Below are positions 47,593-58,851 of a DNA stretch of 64,000 bases, piece after piece; the stretch's first letter is position 1; the number at the start of each line of letters is the position of its first letter. The stretch lies in assembly GCA_026008535.1 (NCBI GenBank), contig BRKX01000003.1:28386001-28450000 (forward strand). Direction: 5' to 3'. The translations under genes were made by a program, and so were the position numbers. Below the pieces are notes generated by a model. It was given only the letters and a program-made list of their open reading frames with translations. It had not been told where the DNA came from and did no database searches. Source of the DNA: Perilla frutescens. Lineage: Eukaryota > Streptophyta > Magnoliopsida > Lamiales > Lamiaceae.

Positions 47593-47604
47593 TTGACATC
47601 CCTG
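47593..47604 (+). repeat. Right terminal inverted repeat of the hAT element
   Basis: TTGACATCCCTG, the complement of CAGGGATGTCAA, which is a typical hAT terminus, about 350 bp after the transposase stop. The next 8 bp (CTTATTAG, 47605-47612) would be one copy of the target duplication. I found no left end in the window. Confidence 0.7.
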
Positions 47605-48025
47605 CTTATTAGATAAATTCACGAGCGGATTACTTTTTTAATTGAATAAAATAAATGCTCCTCCGTTTCATAATGTTTGTTGTTTTAGGAGTTTTATTTT
47701 GTCTCAAAATAATGTTTGTTGTTTTACATATTTTCATACTCTTTTTTCCAAGTTTAACCCTACAAATATAATTACTTGATCGAAATAATTTTAATTTCCC
47801 CCCACTTTCAAATTTACATACTATTTCTTTGTGAATATAATAGTTTCGGGACGTGTTAATAGTATAAAAAATTTAAGAAATGTTAATTGTGTGTGTAAAT
47901 GCATTAACAAAATTATTCTAATTACGTAACTTATTTAACAAAATGAATAATATTTGTTTCTTAAAATATTAGCCGAAAATACTAATTTTGAATGTGCACA
48001 GTAAAACACTCTCAATCATCTTACC
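47605..48025. other. Unassigned AT-rich spacer
   Basis: No coding motif. CTCCTCCGTTTCATAATGT near 47656-47674 resembles the CTCCGTYYCATAAT words common at ends of plant MITEs, but no matching inverted end is visible. Confidence 0.4.
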
Positions 48026-50055
48026 TAGGGTCTCGGCTCATTTAAGTATTCATTGGCTCGAGCTCGGCTTGACAGGAAAAAATTGAGCTTGAGCTCGGCT
48101 TGGGCTCAACTCGCTTATTTAAAAATCGAGTCCAAACTCGAGCTTGGCTCGGGCTTTGCTCGATTATTAAAAAATTATTTTTTTATATTTATAAATTTAT
48201 ATTATATGTTTATTAGTTATTATTATACACACATATAACACGTGTGTGTTTGTATTCGTTATCGAGTGTGTGTCATAAGATTTATAAATCATAAGTCATA
48301 TATTCCAAGATATTAAGATAATTTATAAATTAATGATTCTATATTACTTAAGAGATTATTAATTCCTAGTTTTGTTAATTATTACTAAGTTTAGCTTATT
48401 TATATTTATTAATTCTTATTTTTTTAAAATTTTTTATTGGTATATACATATTAACTAATATAAACTACAATTATATAGACTATATAATGTAATACAAATA
48501 GTATATATACCTAAGAGTTTAATATTAACTATATGATATTGATGCTAATTAACTACTAAGAAATAACAATATTATTACTCTTAAACATTTGATTTCTTGA
48601 TTTTGATAAGAAATTTTGGAGAAATGATTATATTTTCTATATTATTTATTTCATTTCATTTCATATTTCTTATTTAATGAATTGAGAATGATTATTTTGT
48701 CAATATTAGTCTTAATTTTTTTTAATTTTCTTTTTCATTTTATTGCTATGTACATTTTAACTAATATCGACTATATACTAGAAGACAAATACATAGACGA
48801 TAGTATGTATGAGTAAGTCCCTTGGGGATGACCTAATGGTGGAGTGGTGTTATCTTGAGGCCAAAGGTCTCAAGTTCAAATCCCACTACCAACACCATTA
48901 GGTGTGAGACTATCACACATGGCCTGTCAAGTATGGTTTACCTCCCCTGTGTGGTTTGCAGGTTATTACACTACCAACACCATTAGGTGTGAGTCTGTCA
49001 CACATAGTCAGTCAAGTGTGGTTTACCTCTCATGCATAGTTTGCAGATTATTACATAAGGACGGAGTTTTCCTAGTGCGCGCCTCGGTAGTGACTGTGGG
49101 TTACCCTCGACATCAAAAAAAGAAAAAAAGAGTTTAAGAATATCTATTTAACATTAGTGCTAAGAATATTGTTACTTTTCAATATTTGATTAGTTTTAAT
49201 TTTTGTTAATCTTCTTTTTTTCCTTTATTACTTTCGATAATATTAGTTTAATATAATTTATTTCATTTCATGCATTAACATTTTAATGATGAGTATTGTT
49301 TTGTCAAATTGTCAACATTAATCTTAAATTTTTTATTTTCTTTTTTTCCTTTATTGTTTTACACGTATTATAAATTTATAATTTGTAAGTTATAGATTAT
49401 ATTCTGTATATTGTTAATTTTCTTTATTAATCGTCTACTCTTGTGTTAAGTATATGATTTCTGAATTTTGATAATATTAGATTAATATTATTAATTTCAT
49501 TTCATATTTATTATTTAATGAATTGGGAAGTATATATTATTTTATAAATATTACTCTTAATTCCCTTTGTTACTTAGTATTTATTATTGACTATTCTAGT
49601 TCTTAATTTCGATAATATTAATTTAAAATCATTTCATATTTCATATTATTATTATTTATTATGCTAATATGTAAAATTATAATAAGATATATATTATATA
49701 TAATATGTATATACATAGTTCATTAATTTGTTTGTTTGTGTATATAACCGTTATTCTTGAATCTTAATCATTGATTTCTTAACTTTAATAATGTTAATTT
49801 AATAGTTTTCTTAGACCAAAACCAATAACAATATTAGTTTAATAGTAGATGCCATTAATTTCATTTTATTTTTAATATGAGAAGTATTTATTTGACAAAA
49901 ATATCAATATAAAGAAATAATATTTTAAAAATTATAAAAATAGTATGCATTTTGAGGTCTAGATCGGATAGCTCAGAAGTTTGGCTCGAGCTCAATTCGT
50001 TTAAGTACTCGTGAGACAACTTGTGAGTCCAACTCGAGCTCGGGTCATTTAGCTA
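48026..50055. mobile_element. hAT-like non-coding element with GCTCGAGCTCGG subterminal repeats, right end cut
   Basis: Both flanks (48026-48165 and 49960-50050) carry clustered, partly inverted CTCGAGCTCGGCT-type words, the subterminal pattern of some plant hAT elements. The left end may be TAGGGTCTCGGCTC at 48026. The right end is cut by ANG2 at 50056. The interior is AT-rich, non-coding, made of diverged repeats with TTTCATTTCATATTT near 48650, 49258, 49495 and 49630. A SINE sits inside. Confidence 0.55.
48817..49130 (+). mobile_element. tRNA-derived SINE with internal duplication
   Basis: The 5' part has RNA polymerase III boxes: A-like TGACCTAATGGTGG (48829-48842) and B-like AGTTCAAATCC (48873-48883), spaced as in tRNA-derived plant SINEs. 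The 3' end is A-rich (AAAAAAAGAAAAAAAG). The body contains an 85-bp tandem duplication starting at ACTACCAACACCATTAGGTG (48885 and 48970). Possible target duplication: GAGTAAG (48811-48817) and GAGTTTAAG just after the tail, imperfect. Confidence 0.75.
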
Positions 50056-50263
50056 TGCTAGTCTTGTATACAGAAGATCTATCTTTTGTATGCATGCTAC
50101 AATGTTTTATTTTGATGATATAGATTGAAATTGCAGTCACTGTGTGCATATATTTAAGGTTATATTTATCTGTCAGTACTATATACTTGCGCTGTAGATG
50201 ATATGGTGTGGGTAAACACATAGTAAAGATCATATCATTGGATTCCTTGCAATGTATTAAAAG

Positions 50264-52928
50264 TGTAACAACCCGGATTTTCAGAATATGATTAAGTAAT
50301 TCCTCATTTTAATTAGGAAATATTAAGAGGAATTTTGAGCATAATTAAGATGTTTCGGTTCTAAGCCGCGTTTTTAGGATCGTTTTTCGTGAAATCGTCT
50401 TTTCGAGAATTTTGATTTTAGCTCAGTTATAGCCGATTTTGGTCATGTTTGAAAGGCGTTGACCCAAGGAGCATGCCGGTATTTTTGGATTTTGAATCTG
50501 AAGTCGTTTGAGTTCCCGGTGATTTAAAACGCGTTTAAAGAAGTTATGAATAGTGTTTCTCCGTAGGAGCACGTTCGTTAGAAATTTGTGAAATCTTGTG
50601 TGTTGACCCGAGCCTTATTTCTTCAAGCTTATCCTATAGAAAATTTCCCAAGGAATCCGTTGGCGTTCCCGGATTTTTATTCTGAGATCAATTGAACGCT
50701 CGGGAATTTTATTTGTCCCTTGTGTGGAATAGTAACTTTATTTTTGAAAAGAGAATATTTTCTCGTTTTCCATTAAGATGACTCGTTCTTTATCCCGAGT
50801 CAAGTTGGTTTAATAGTACTCGAGTCAATGAACCTTTCAGTATTTTTGAATTTCATGCCGGAGGTCATTTGGACCTCACCATTGATTAAAGTAACTTAAA
50901 TCGAATCCGAAAAATAATTTATCAGTATTTTATATCCGAATATTTTATCCCAAAATATCCTAAAATATTTAAATAACCCTCCCATCCTTATCTCTCCATC
51001 ACCGACCCCCCCCCCATTTGATCCTAATCCCCAAACCCCATCTATATATATATATGATACGTGAGAGAGAGAGAGAGAGAGAGATATGGGAGAGAGTGAG
51101 AGAAAGTGGGAGAGAGGGGGAGAGAGAGGAGGAGGGAGGAGCCACCTCCACCACCGCCCTGCTGCCGCCCCGAAGCCGCTGCTACAGTCGCCAGAGCGCC
51201 GCCGGAGCTGCCGGATAACGCCAACGTGGCTGCCACGTTGCGCAGCCTCGTCTCGGTTCGTTACTCGTCCTTTTAAGCTGAAATTTTAGTATGTCGTGTA
51301 TCTTTATGTGCTCTAAGTTTCGTCTTTTGATATCGTTGTAATCCGGTGGCCGGAAACCGACCAAAACGCCGGAAAACATGAATAGTAGAGGGGCGCCGAA
51401 CAGTTATGTTTTTGCCCTGTTTCACCAATTTCGGGTTGTCAAATCGAAAAAGTTTCTTCAAGAAAGTCGTACCAAAAATTATTTCCAATGCGCCCGTCGA
51501 ATTTCATAATTTTCGGACGAGTTTTGAATAATCTCGATTATTTAATTTAAATAGTAATTTTTATTCCGGAAGCATGAGTTATCAAAAAATTTCCAAAGTT
51601 TCGGTAATTAGTCCTCGTATGTATAGGAGCGTCCCGTATTATTTTCATAATTTTCGGGCAACTGAAAAGTGTAATCGAGGTCCGCTGTGTAAAATGACAA
51701 ATTTTGGAAAGAGACCTCTGTCAAATCGGTTAGTCCCATTAAATCAAGAATGACGTTTTGGAATTTATTTCCTTCTTCGTCGAAATTATTCGAGGTCTCT
51801 AGAGTCGCGTAATCTATTTTTGAAGAGAATAGAATTAAATAATAGCTCAGAATATATTAGATTATTTCCCGAAAATAAAGCGATTATCCTGAGTTGAAGT
51901 TTACCTTCTGTAGTACCAGCTGAGCTAGAGAAAGAGTATCAGGGTTGATTCTTCAGGAGTTAGCTTTTCAGAAATTCCGAGAAAGGTGGGCGTATACTAT
52001 CTTTCTCAAAATGCTATGTTTGAGTTATTAAGCTCTACTTTATTAAAATTGCATATGTGACTATCTGTGTTAAATATTTACATGCTACTGTATGTTGTCG
52101 GAGTCTCATATACCAGCGCTGTGTCAATGTGAGTAGCTACAGTATGCATGCATTGTTTGTCCTGCCCTACTCCTTGTCGGTGAGACTAAAATGAAACACT
52201 TATTGGTTATACTCTTTGGGTATACTATGGCCATACTCAACGTTATGCGCTGGTGATGTAGTTTGGGTTGTGGGCAGTGACGGGTTATACTCTTAAGCGC
52301 TTCACGATAAAATGTTTTGGTGAACTTAGGTTGCTTCCAACTTTGAAACCTCCTAAGTTTCACTACCTGCATGAACACAGATAGATTACTTTAATAAAAT
52401 GATTTGCATAACTTGAATTGTAAAACTTGCCCACTGAGTGCATTAGTACTCAGCTTAAATCTTTTCAAACATTTTCAGGTAAGTAGGCTGGAGCGTGGAG
52501 GTGACGAGGCTGAGATATGGGCTATTATGATCTACATATTTTTCCGTTGTCCCCTTTTATTTAGTATTCTATTAAGAATTGAGTTTACGCACTTGTGATA
52601 TTCTTTTGCTAAATGCTAAGGACTCTGATCTTGGTATTTTGTTGATATGATTCTGTTTCTTTGATTCTGAACATCTGTTGACTTCCTAATTAACATGTCT
52701 CGTATGTTTAACCATATAATTATTCTAAGGGAAGGAAGCCCCGTCTTTTGTTATGCCTATATGATCATTCATTTTGGTCTATGGAAGGGCTTCATTTGTT
52801 CAGCATATTGGTGTCTGTTTCTCTTGTCGGCCTATGAATGGGTCTATTGATTGTTGGTATCTGTTTATTTGTTTTCGTTTGGCCTATGCAAGGGCTTATT
52901 GAATTGTTAAAGTTTCTATTCTTCTCTT
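50264..52928 (+). repeat. GYP2 5' LTR, lacking its last 230 bases
   Basis: Aligns with 55944-58621. The remaining 230 bases of the 3' LTR (58622-58851) have no counterpart here; the sequence switches at TTCTCTT to TTCAGCTCGTCAC. GA-rich microsatellite at 51061-51125 after a TATATATATATATG stretch, followed by a GC-rich block to 51240. Confidence 0.85.
51061..51125 (+). repeat. GA microsatellite in GYP2 5' LTR
   Basis: (GA)n then GAGAGTGAGAGAAAGTGGGA-type repeats directly downstream of a TATA-like run. The 3' LTR counterpart (about 56750-56835) differs in repeat number and has an extra ATATGGGAGAGAGTGAGAG unit. Confidence 0.85.
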
Positions 52929-55900
52929 TTCAGCTCGTCACTCACGCAACAGCTTAAAAGGTACGCATATTTTTATGCAAATTTTAGTTTTTAAAAGTTT
53001 GCATTATATGTTGAAATGTTAAGTATGTCTAAAAATGAAAAATTAGGATTCACCGTGTTAACGGGAATTCCTCGAAAGATTGATGAAAGATTAGGATTCG
53101 CCGTGTTGACGGGAATTCCTCGAAAGTTTGATTATTATGCGGATAGCATACTCTGATTAACTGCGCTGATTGCGTACTCTGTTGTTATGGTGATAGCGTA
53201 CTGGTTTTGAAATATGTCTGTGAGCATACTGGTTTCTGTTGAAAAACTATGTTGGTTACATATACGTATAAACTTGTTTATATATGCCTTGTGCATACTT
53301 GTTATGTTGGGAACGTGCGGAATGCATACTGTAAACCTTGATAGCCGGAATGTGTTTATTGTTCATACTCTTGGATGAGTACAAGAACTTGAAAGTGGGA
53401 GAATGTAAGATTAACTTAGCTTATAGTTGTTGAACTTAGGCTGAATTTGTAAACACTAATGAGATTATTGAGAACATAGTTTGACTGAGGAAACGTTTCA
53501 TTTTGATGATTGAACATAAACTTACGGCTCAGAATAACTGCCACATGTATATCACGATGAACGGATTATGAGATTTTGTATGTATACCAAGAAAGAGATC
53601 GATTCGGTATTTGAGTTCGTTGGGGAAATAACCTACTCTATGGAGGTCAACATCGAGTTAGAAGAAGTCTTTCAGATTGAGGTATGTTAAAGTTGACCAA
53701 GAATTTGCGTTGTTACTAGGAAGATGGACACATTAAGGAATAAAATATTTTGAAAATAAAAACATAAGTCAACGATCTATGTGGAGACTGTGAATTTTTG
53801 TGGGTAGATATGTTAGATTATGATGGCTACTACAAACAAGGTTCAACATCAGAATTGCCACCTGAGCGAAATATTGAGGTAGACCGATCACTGTCTTTTA
53901 TACCTCCATATGGAGATGAGGTTATAAAGCTTTAACTTTGAACTTGAGGTAAAGAAACGAGTAATCGATTTATAGGCCAGTTATCAGATTGTAGATCTAT
54001 TACACGTTGAAGAAATCCCTACGCAAGCTTTCAACTTAGGAGTCATGTTTAACGATCCGGTTGCGATTACAGGGAATAAAGATTCGTTCCTCCAAGAGAA
54101 AGCTCTTCACCTCAGTGGATGGCTAATCGAGGCCCTGGCGTGTTTCATTCTCAAGATTTGTAGCTTGTTTTAGATTAATTTTTAGAATGAGGATAAAGAT
54201 GGTCGTCATGATTGCTACCAAATTAATTTAAAGATATGTTTGCCGGTGTTCTACTCAGCTTCCAGGAGAAGTTAAGTCAAACTATTTTGAGTGTAGGAGG
54301 TATCATAGATCAAGTCGTTCTCTCGTATCCTTCCGATGGGTAGAAAATGATTCCCGAGACGTCGCTTTTCCAGCCAGTGCAAAGTCTAGCCGACTCGTGC
54401 TTTATCGTAGCAACCTCATAAAAAAAACAAGATGGGTGAAGCTCAAGAAAGAAGGAAGGAGAACCCGAAGAAGATCGTTAAGAAGATAGACCTAGTGTTC
54501 GATAGATTGAGAGTTTCATTATGATAGGAAGTTTTGATGAGTCTATTTATTCATTCTTGTGTCAATAGAATCGATATATTCATTCTCTTTTGAAATCGAT
54601 TTATTCTCTTGTTAATTGAATCAATTTTTTCTTCAACAGCTTAATATCATTTGAAATTCTCCATTTATACCATTTGGGATTCATTGATTTTATCCTCTTG
54701 GATAATTTGAAATCTTTTGGATGATACTTCTTTGATCATCAAGAATCAGCAATGACATTTCCTTGTTAGGCTATACTGACGCCTTTATGAAAATATTTCC
54801 GCACAAGTTTCCAGTTGCTAACTGTTGATTTCTTCCATATCTTTATTATATGCAAGAACCCTTCAAGTTTATAAGTCATCTGAAAAGGTAATATTTTTGG
54901 CATATATAAAGTGTTATATTCTTTCTAGCTTTTGACCTTGTCAAAGAATTATTGATCAAGATAAAGCCCCCACTCAGAGGCATTCATTTTATTTCGCTCT
55001 CACTCATAGAATTCGAGTGTGGACCCTTGAATAGATCAGAGAGTATATAGCAGTATTAGTTATTATTGGAAGATCGAGAGATAAGTATTTCCTAGTAGGA
55101 AGTAGAATCCAAGTAAGTGCCAAATAGTATTCTTCGAGATTTTGGTGTGCATTTCTAAGGAGATTTCTCAGCTCGTTATATTTGGAGGCAATCTAAGAAA
55201 TGTCGGCAAGTAAGTTTCAAGCGTGCAGTTAAAGTCAAGACGTGCGATCTTTATGTCTGCAAGCGAGGGTGATCACTAGCAGAAGCTTTTAAAGAAGACG
55301 ACTTCAATGAAAGAATATAAGAAGTGAATCACAAAGTACGCCCCAAGAAAACGAGGAAGTCAAACCTCAAGAAGTTGGAGATGAAGATAAAACGAGTTTT
55401 GAACGTGTTAGAACGTGCAATGAACCATCGAAGGAGATGCCCAATTAATTCGAGTTTATCATCCAGTTCGAGTTCATTGAAGTTTCTCAAAGTTGCGAGA
55501 AGTAAAGTTAGAAGTAAAAGCAAAAGCCAAGCGAAACAAAAGAAGGATGGACTCGTTGAGACCGCACGGCCCGTGCACGAGGAGCAAGCTTGGTGAATTT
55601 TTATTTTCTTTTATTTCTTTTGTTGATCGAATAGTTTCTAGAGGTCCGCTCGAATGCAAGATCATAAGGAGCTCGTGTGAAGTGATATTTTTAGAGAGAT
55701 TTCATAAGTAGGAAAAGATGGCAGATGCTCAAGTTTTCGGGAGGAAAAGAAGAATAATTATAGAATTATTAGTCCTGAGTAAGGACTAATTTATAAAGGA
55801 ACATCTCGGGCTATTCTTAGTCATATAGTAAAGGTTCCGAACCATTGTCGTTCCAGTAAGGCTGTAAATTCTAAGGAGGTATCCAGACCTCCGTTCGAGA

Positions 55901-55943
55901 GGAAGTAAATTTCGGGATGAAATTTTTTTTAAGGAGGGTAGGA
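52929..55943 (+). other. GYP2 internal region, no recognised gene
   Basis: No primer-binding site was found at the left edge, consistent with a deletion that removed the end of the 5' LTR. Two 48-bp tandem units lie at 53042-53089 and 53090-53137 (core GTGTTRACGGGAATTCCTCG). Further right are scattered GCATACT or GCGTACT words (53140-53370). The longest open frame, 55324-55596, is a Lys/Arg/Ser-rich 90-residue product that I cannot assign and probably not a gene. Confidence 0.6.
53042..53137 (+). repeat. 48-bp tandem repeat in GYP2
   Basis: Two consecutive units beginning ATTAGGATTC, differing at a few positions (CACC/CGCC, TTAACG/TTGACG). Non-coding. Confidence 0.85.
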
Positions 55944-58851
55944 TGTAACAATCTGGATTTTCAGAATATGATTAAGTAATTCCTCATTTTAATTAGGAAA
56001 TATCAAGAGGAATTTTGAGCATAATTAAGATGTTTCGGTTCTAAGCCGCGTTTTTAGAATCGTTTTTCATGAAATCGTCTTTTTCGAGAATTTTGATTTT
56101 AGCTCAGTTATAGCCAATTTTGGTCATGTTTGAAAGGCATTGACCCAAGGAGCATGCCGGTATTTTCGGATTTTGAATCTGAAATCGTTTGAGTTCCCAG
56201 TGATTTAAAACGCGTTTAAAGAAGTTATGAATACTGTTTTTCCGTAGGAGCGCGTTCGTTAGAAATTTGTGAAATCTTGTGTGTTGACCCGAGCCTTATT
56301 TCTTCAAGCCTATCCTATAGAAAATTTCCCAAGAAATCCGTTGGCGTTTCCGGATTATTATTCTGAGATCAATTGAACGCTCGGGAATTTTATTTGTCCC
56401 TTGTGTGGAATAGTAACTTTATTTTTGAAAAGAGAATCTTTTCTCGTTTTCCATCAAGATGACTCGTTCTTTATTCCGAGTCAAGTTGGTTTAATAGTAC
56501 TCGAGTCAATGAACCTTTCAGTATTTTCGAATTTCATGTCGGAGGTCATTTGGACCTCACCATTGATTAAAATAACTTAAATCGAATCCGAAAAATAATT
56601 TATCAGTATTTTATATCCGAATAATTTATCCCAAAATATCCTAAAATATTTAAATAACCCTCCCATCCTCATCTCTCCATCACCGGGCCCCCCCCCCCCC
56701 ATTTGCTCATAATCCCCGAACTCCATCTATATATATATATATGATACGTGAGAGAGAGAGAGAGATATATGGGAGAGAGTGAGAGAGATATGGGAGAGAG
56801 TGAGAGAGAGTGGGAGAGAAGGGGAGAGAGAGGAGGAGGGAGGAGCCACCTCCACCACCGCCCTGCTGCCGCCTCGAAGCCGCCGCTACAGTCGCCGGAG
56901 CTGCCGGATAACGGCAACGTGGCTGACACGTTGCGCAGCCTCGTCTCGGTTCGTTACTCGTCCTTTTAAGCTGAAATTTTAGTATGTCGTGTATCTTTAT
57001 GTGCTCTACGTTTCGTCTTTTGATATCGTTGTAATCCGGTGGCCGGAAACCGACCAAAACGCCGGAAAACGTGAATAGTAGAGGGGCGCCGAACAGTTAT
57101 GTTTTTGCCCTGTTTCACCCATTTCGGGTTGTCAAATCGAAAAAGTTTCTTCAAGAAAGTCGCTCCTAAAATTATTTCCAATGCGCCCGTCGAATTTCAT
57201 AATTTTCGGACGAGTTTTGAATAATCTCGATTATTTAATTTAAACAGTAATTTTTATTCCGGAAGCATGAGTTATCAAAAAATTCCCAAAGTTTCGGTAA
57301 TTAGTCCTCGTATGTATAGGAGCGTCCCGTATTATTTTCATAATTTTCGGGCAACTGAAAAGTGTAATCGAGGTCCGCTGTGTAAAATGACAAATTTTGG
57401 AAAGAGACCTCTGTCAAATCGGTTAGTCCCATTAAATCAAGAATGACGTTTTGGAATTTATTTCCTTCTTCGTCGAAATTATTCGAGGTCTCTAGAGTTG
57501 CGTAATTTATTTTTGAAGAGAATAGAATTAAATAATAGCTCGGAATATATTAGATTATTTCCCAAAAATAAAGCGATTATCCTGAGTTGAAGTTTACCTT
57601 CTGTAGTACTAGCTGAGCTAGAGAAAGAGTATCAGGGTTGATTCTTCAGCAATTAGCTTTTCAGAAATTCCGAGAAAGGTGGGCGTATACTATCTTTCTC
57701 AAAATGCTATGTTTGAGTTATTAAGCTCTACTTTGTTAAAATTGCATATGTGACTATCTGTGTTAAATATTTACGTGCTACTGTATGTTGTCGGAGTCTC
57801 ATATACCAGCGCTGTGTCAATGTGAGTAGCTACAGTATGCATGCATTGTTTGTCCTGCCTTACTCCTTGTCGGTGGGACTAAAATGAAACACTTATTGGT
57901 TATACTCTTTGGGTATACTATGGTCATACTCAATGTTATGCGCTGGTGATGTAGTTTGGGTTGCGGGCAGTGACGGGTTATACTCTTAAGCGCTTCACGA
58001 TAAAATGTTTTGGTGAACTTAGGTTGCTTCCAACTTTGAAACCTCCTAAGTTTCACTACCTGCATGAACACAGATAGATTACTTTAATAAAATGATTTGC
58101 ATAACTTGAATTGTAAAACTTGCCCACTGAGTGCATTAGTACTCAGCCTAAATCTTTTTAAACATTTTCAGGTAAGTAGGCTGGAGCGTGGAGGTAACGA
58201 GGCTGAGATATGGGCTATCATGATCTACATATTTTTCCGTTGTCCCCTTTTATTTAGTATTCTATTAAGAATTGAGTTTACGCACTTGTGATATTCTTTT
58301 GCTAAATGCTAAGGACTCTGATCTTGGTATTTTGTTGATATGATTCTGTTTCTTTGATTCTGAACATCTGTTGACTTCCTAATTAACATGTCTCGTATGT
58401 TTAACCATATAATTATTCTAAGGGAAGGAAGCCCCGTCTTTTGTTATGCCTATATGATCATTCATTTTGGTCTATGGAAGGGCTTCATTTGTTCAGCATA
58501 TTGGTGTCTGTTTCTCTTGTCGGCCTATGAATGGGTCTATTGATTATTGGTATCTGTTTATTTGTTTTCGTTTGGCCTATGAAAGGGCTTATTGAATTGT
58601 TAAAGTTTCTATTCTTCTCTTATAAGCCGTTATAAACGGGGATTCGCCCTAGTTACAGAGGTTATGCTGTCCGATTTCTCGTAGGGCATAACCTGTCTTT
58701 GGTATACTTAGTGATCAAATTTTATTCCAAACACTAATCCTTTTTGGATTAACACCCCATCATTAATTTAATTACCCCATTTCTTTTCCGCTTCTTAATT
58801 CCCACCCTCGTGGCGTCCATTTCCATGATCTTTTGGGATCGGGGCGCTACA
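55944..58851 (+). repeat. GYP2 3' LTR, complete
   Basis: 2908 bp, TGTAACAATCTGG to CGGGGCGCTACA. It has a (C)12 run near 56689-56700, TATATATATATATG near 56728, a GA microsatellite, a GC-rich block with CCACCTCCACCACCGCC, and TTCCGCT at 58786-58792. Related to minus-strand LTR-E. Confidence 0.9.

Larger units (their letters stand above)
50264..58851 (+). mobile_element. GYP2: Tekay-like gypsy element without recognisable genes
   Basis: 8588 bp between AAAAG duplications (50259-50263 and 58852-58856). Starts TGTAACAACCCGG and ends CGGGGCGCTACA. The 3' LTR (55944-58851, 2908 bp) is complete; the 5' LTR matches only to 52928. The 3.0-kb interior has no gag, protease, RT, RNase H or integrase motif that I can read. 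A purine-rich AAGGAGGGTAGGA precedes the 3' LTR, and ATTTCGGGATGAAATTT just before it matches the conserved end of Tekay/Del-type gypsy elements. Best described as a non-autonomous, LARD-like element or a deletion derivative. Confidence 0.85.

Noticed and set aside
51018..51289. Glu/Arg/Gly-rich open frames and their repeat at 56669-57057
   Set aside because: Translations of a GA microsatellite and GC-rich LTR sequence, present in both GYP2 LTRs.
52124..52598. Open frames duplicated at 57817-58291
   Set aside because: Conserved only because they lie in paired LTRs; no protein motif and no codon-biased divergence seen.
55324..55596. Basic 90-codon frame in the GYP2 interior as a gag remnant
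   Set aside because: No zinc knuckle or capsid motif; basic composition alone is not enough.
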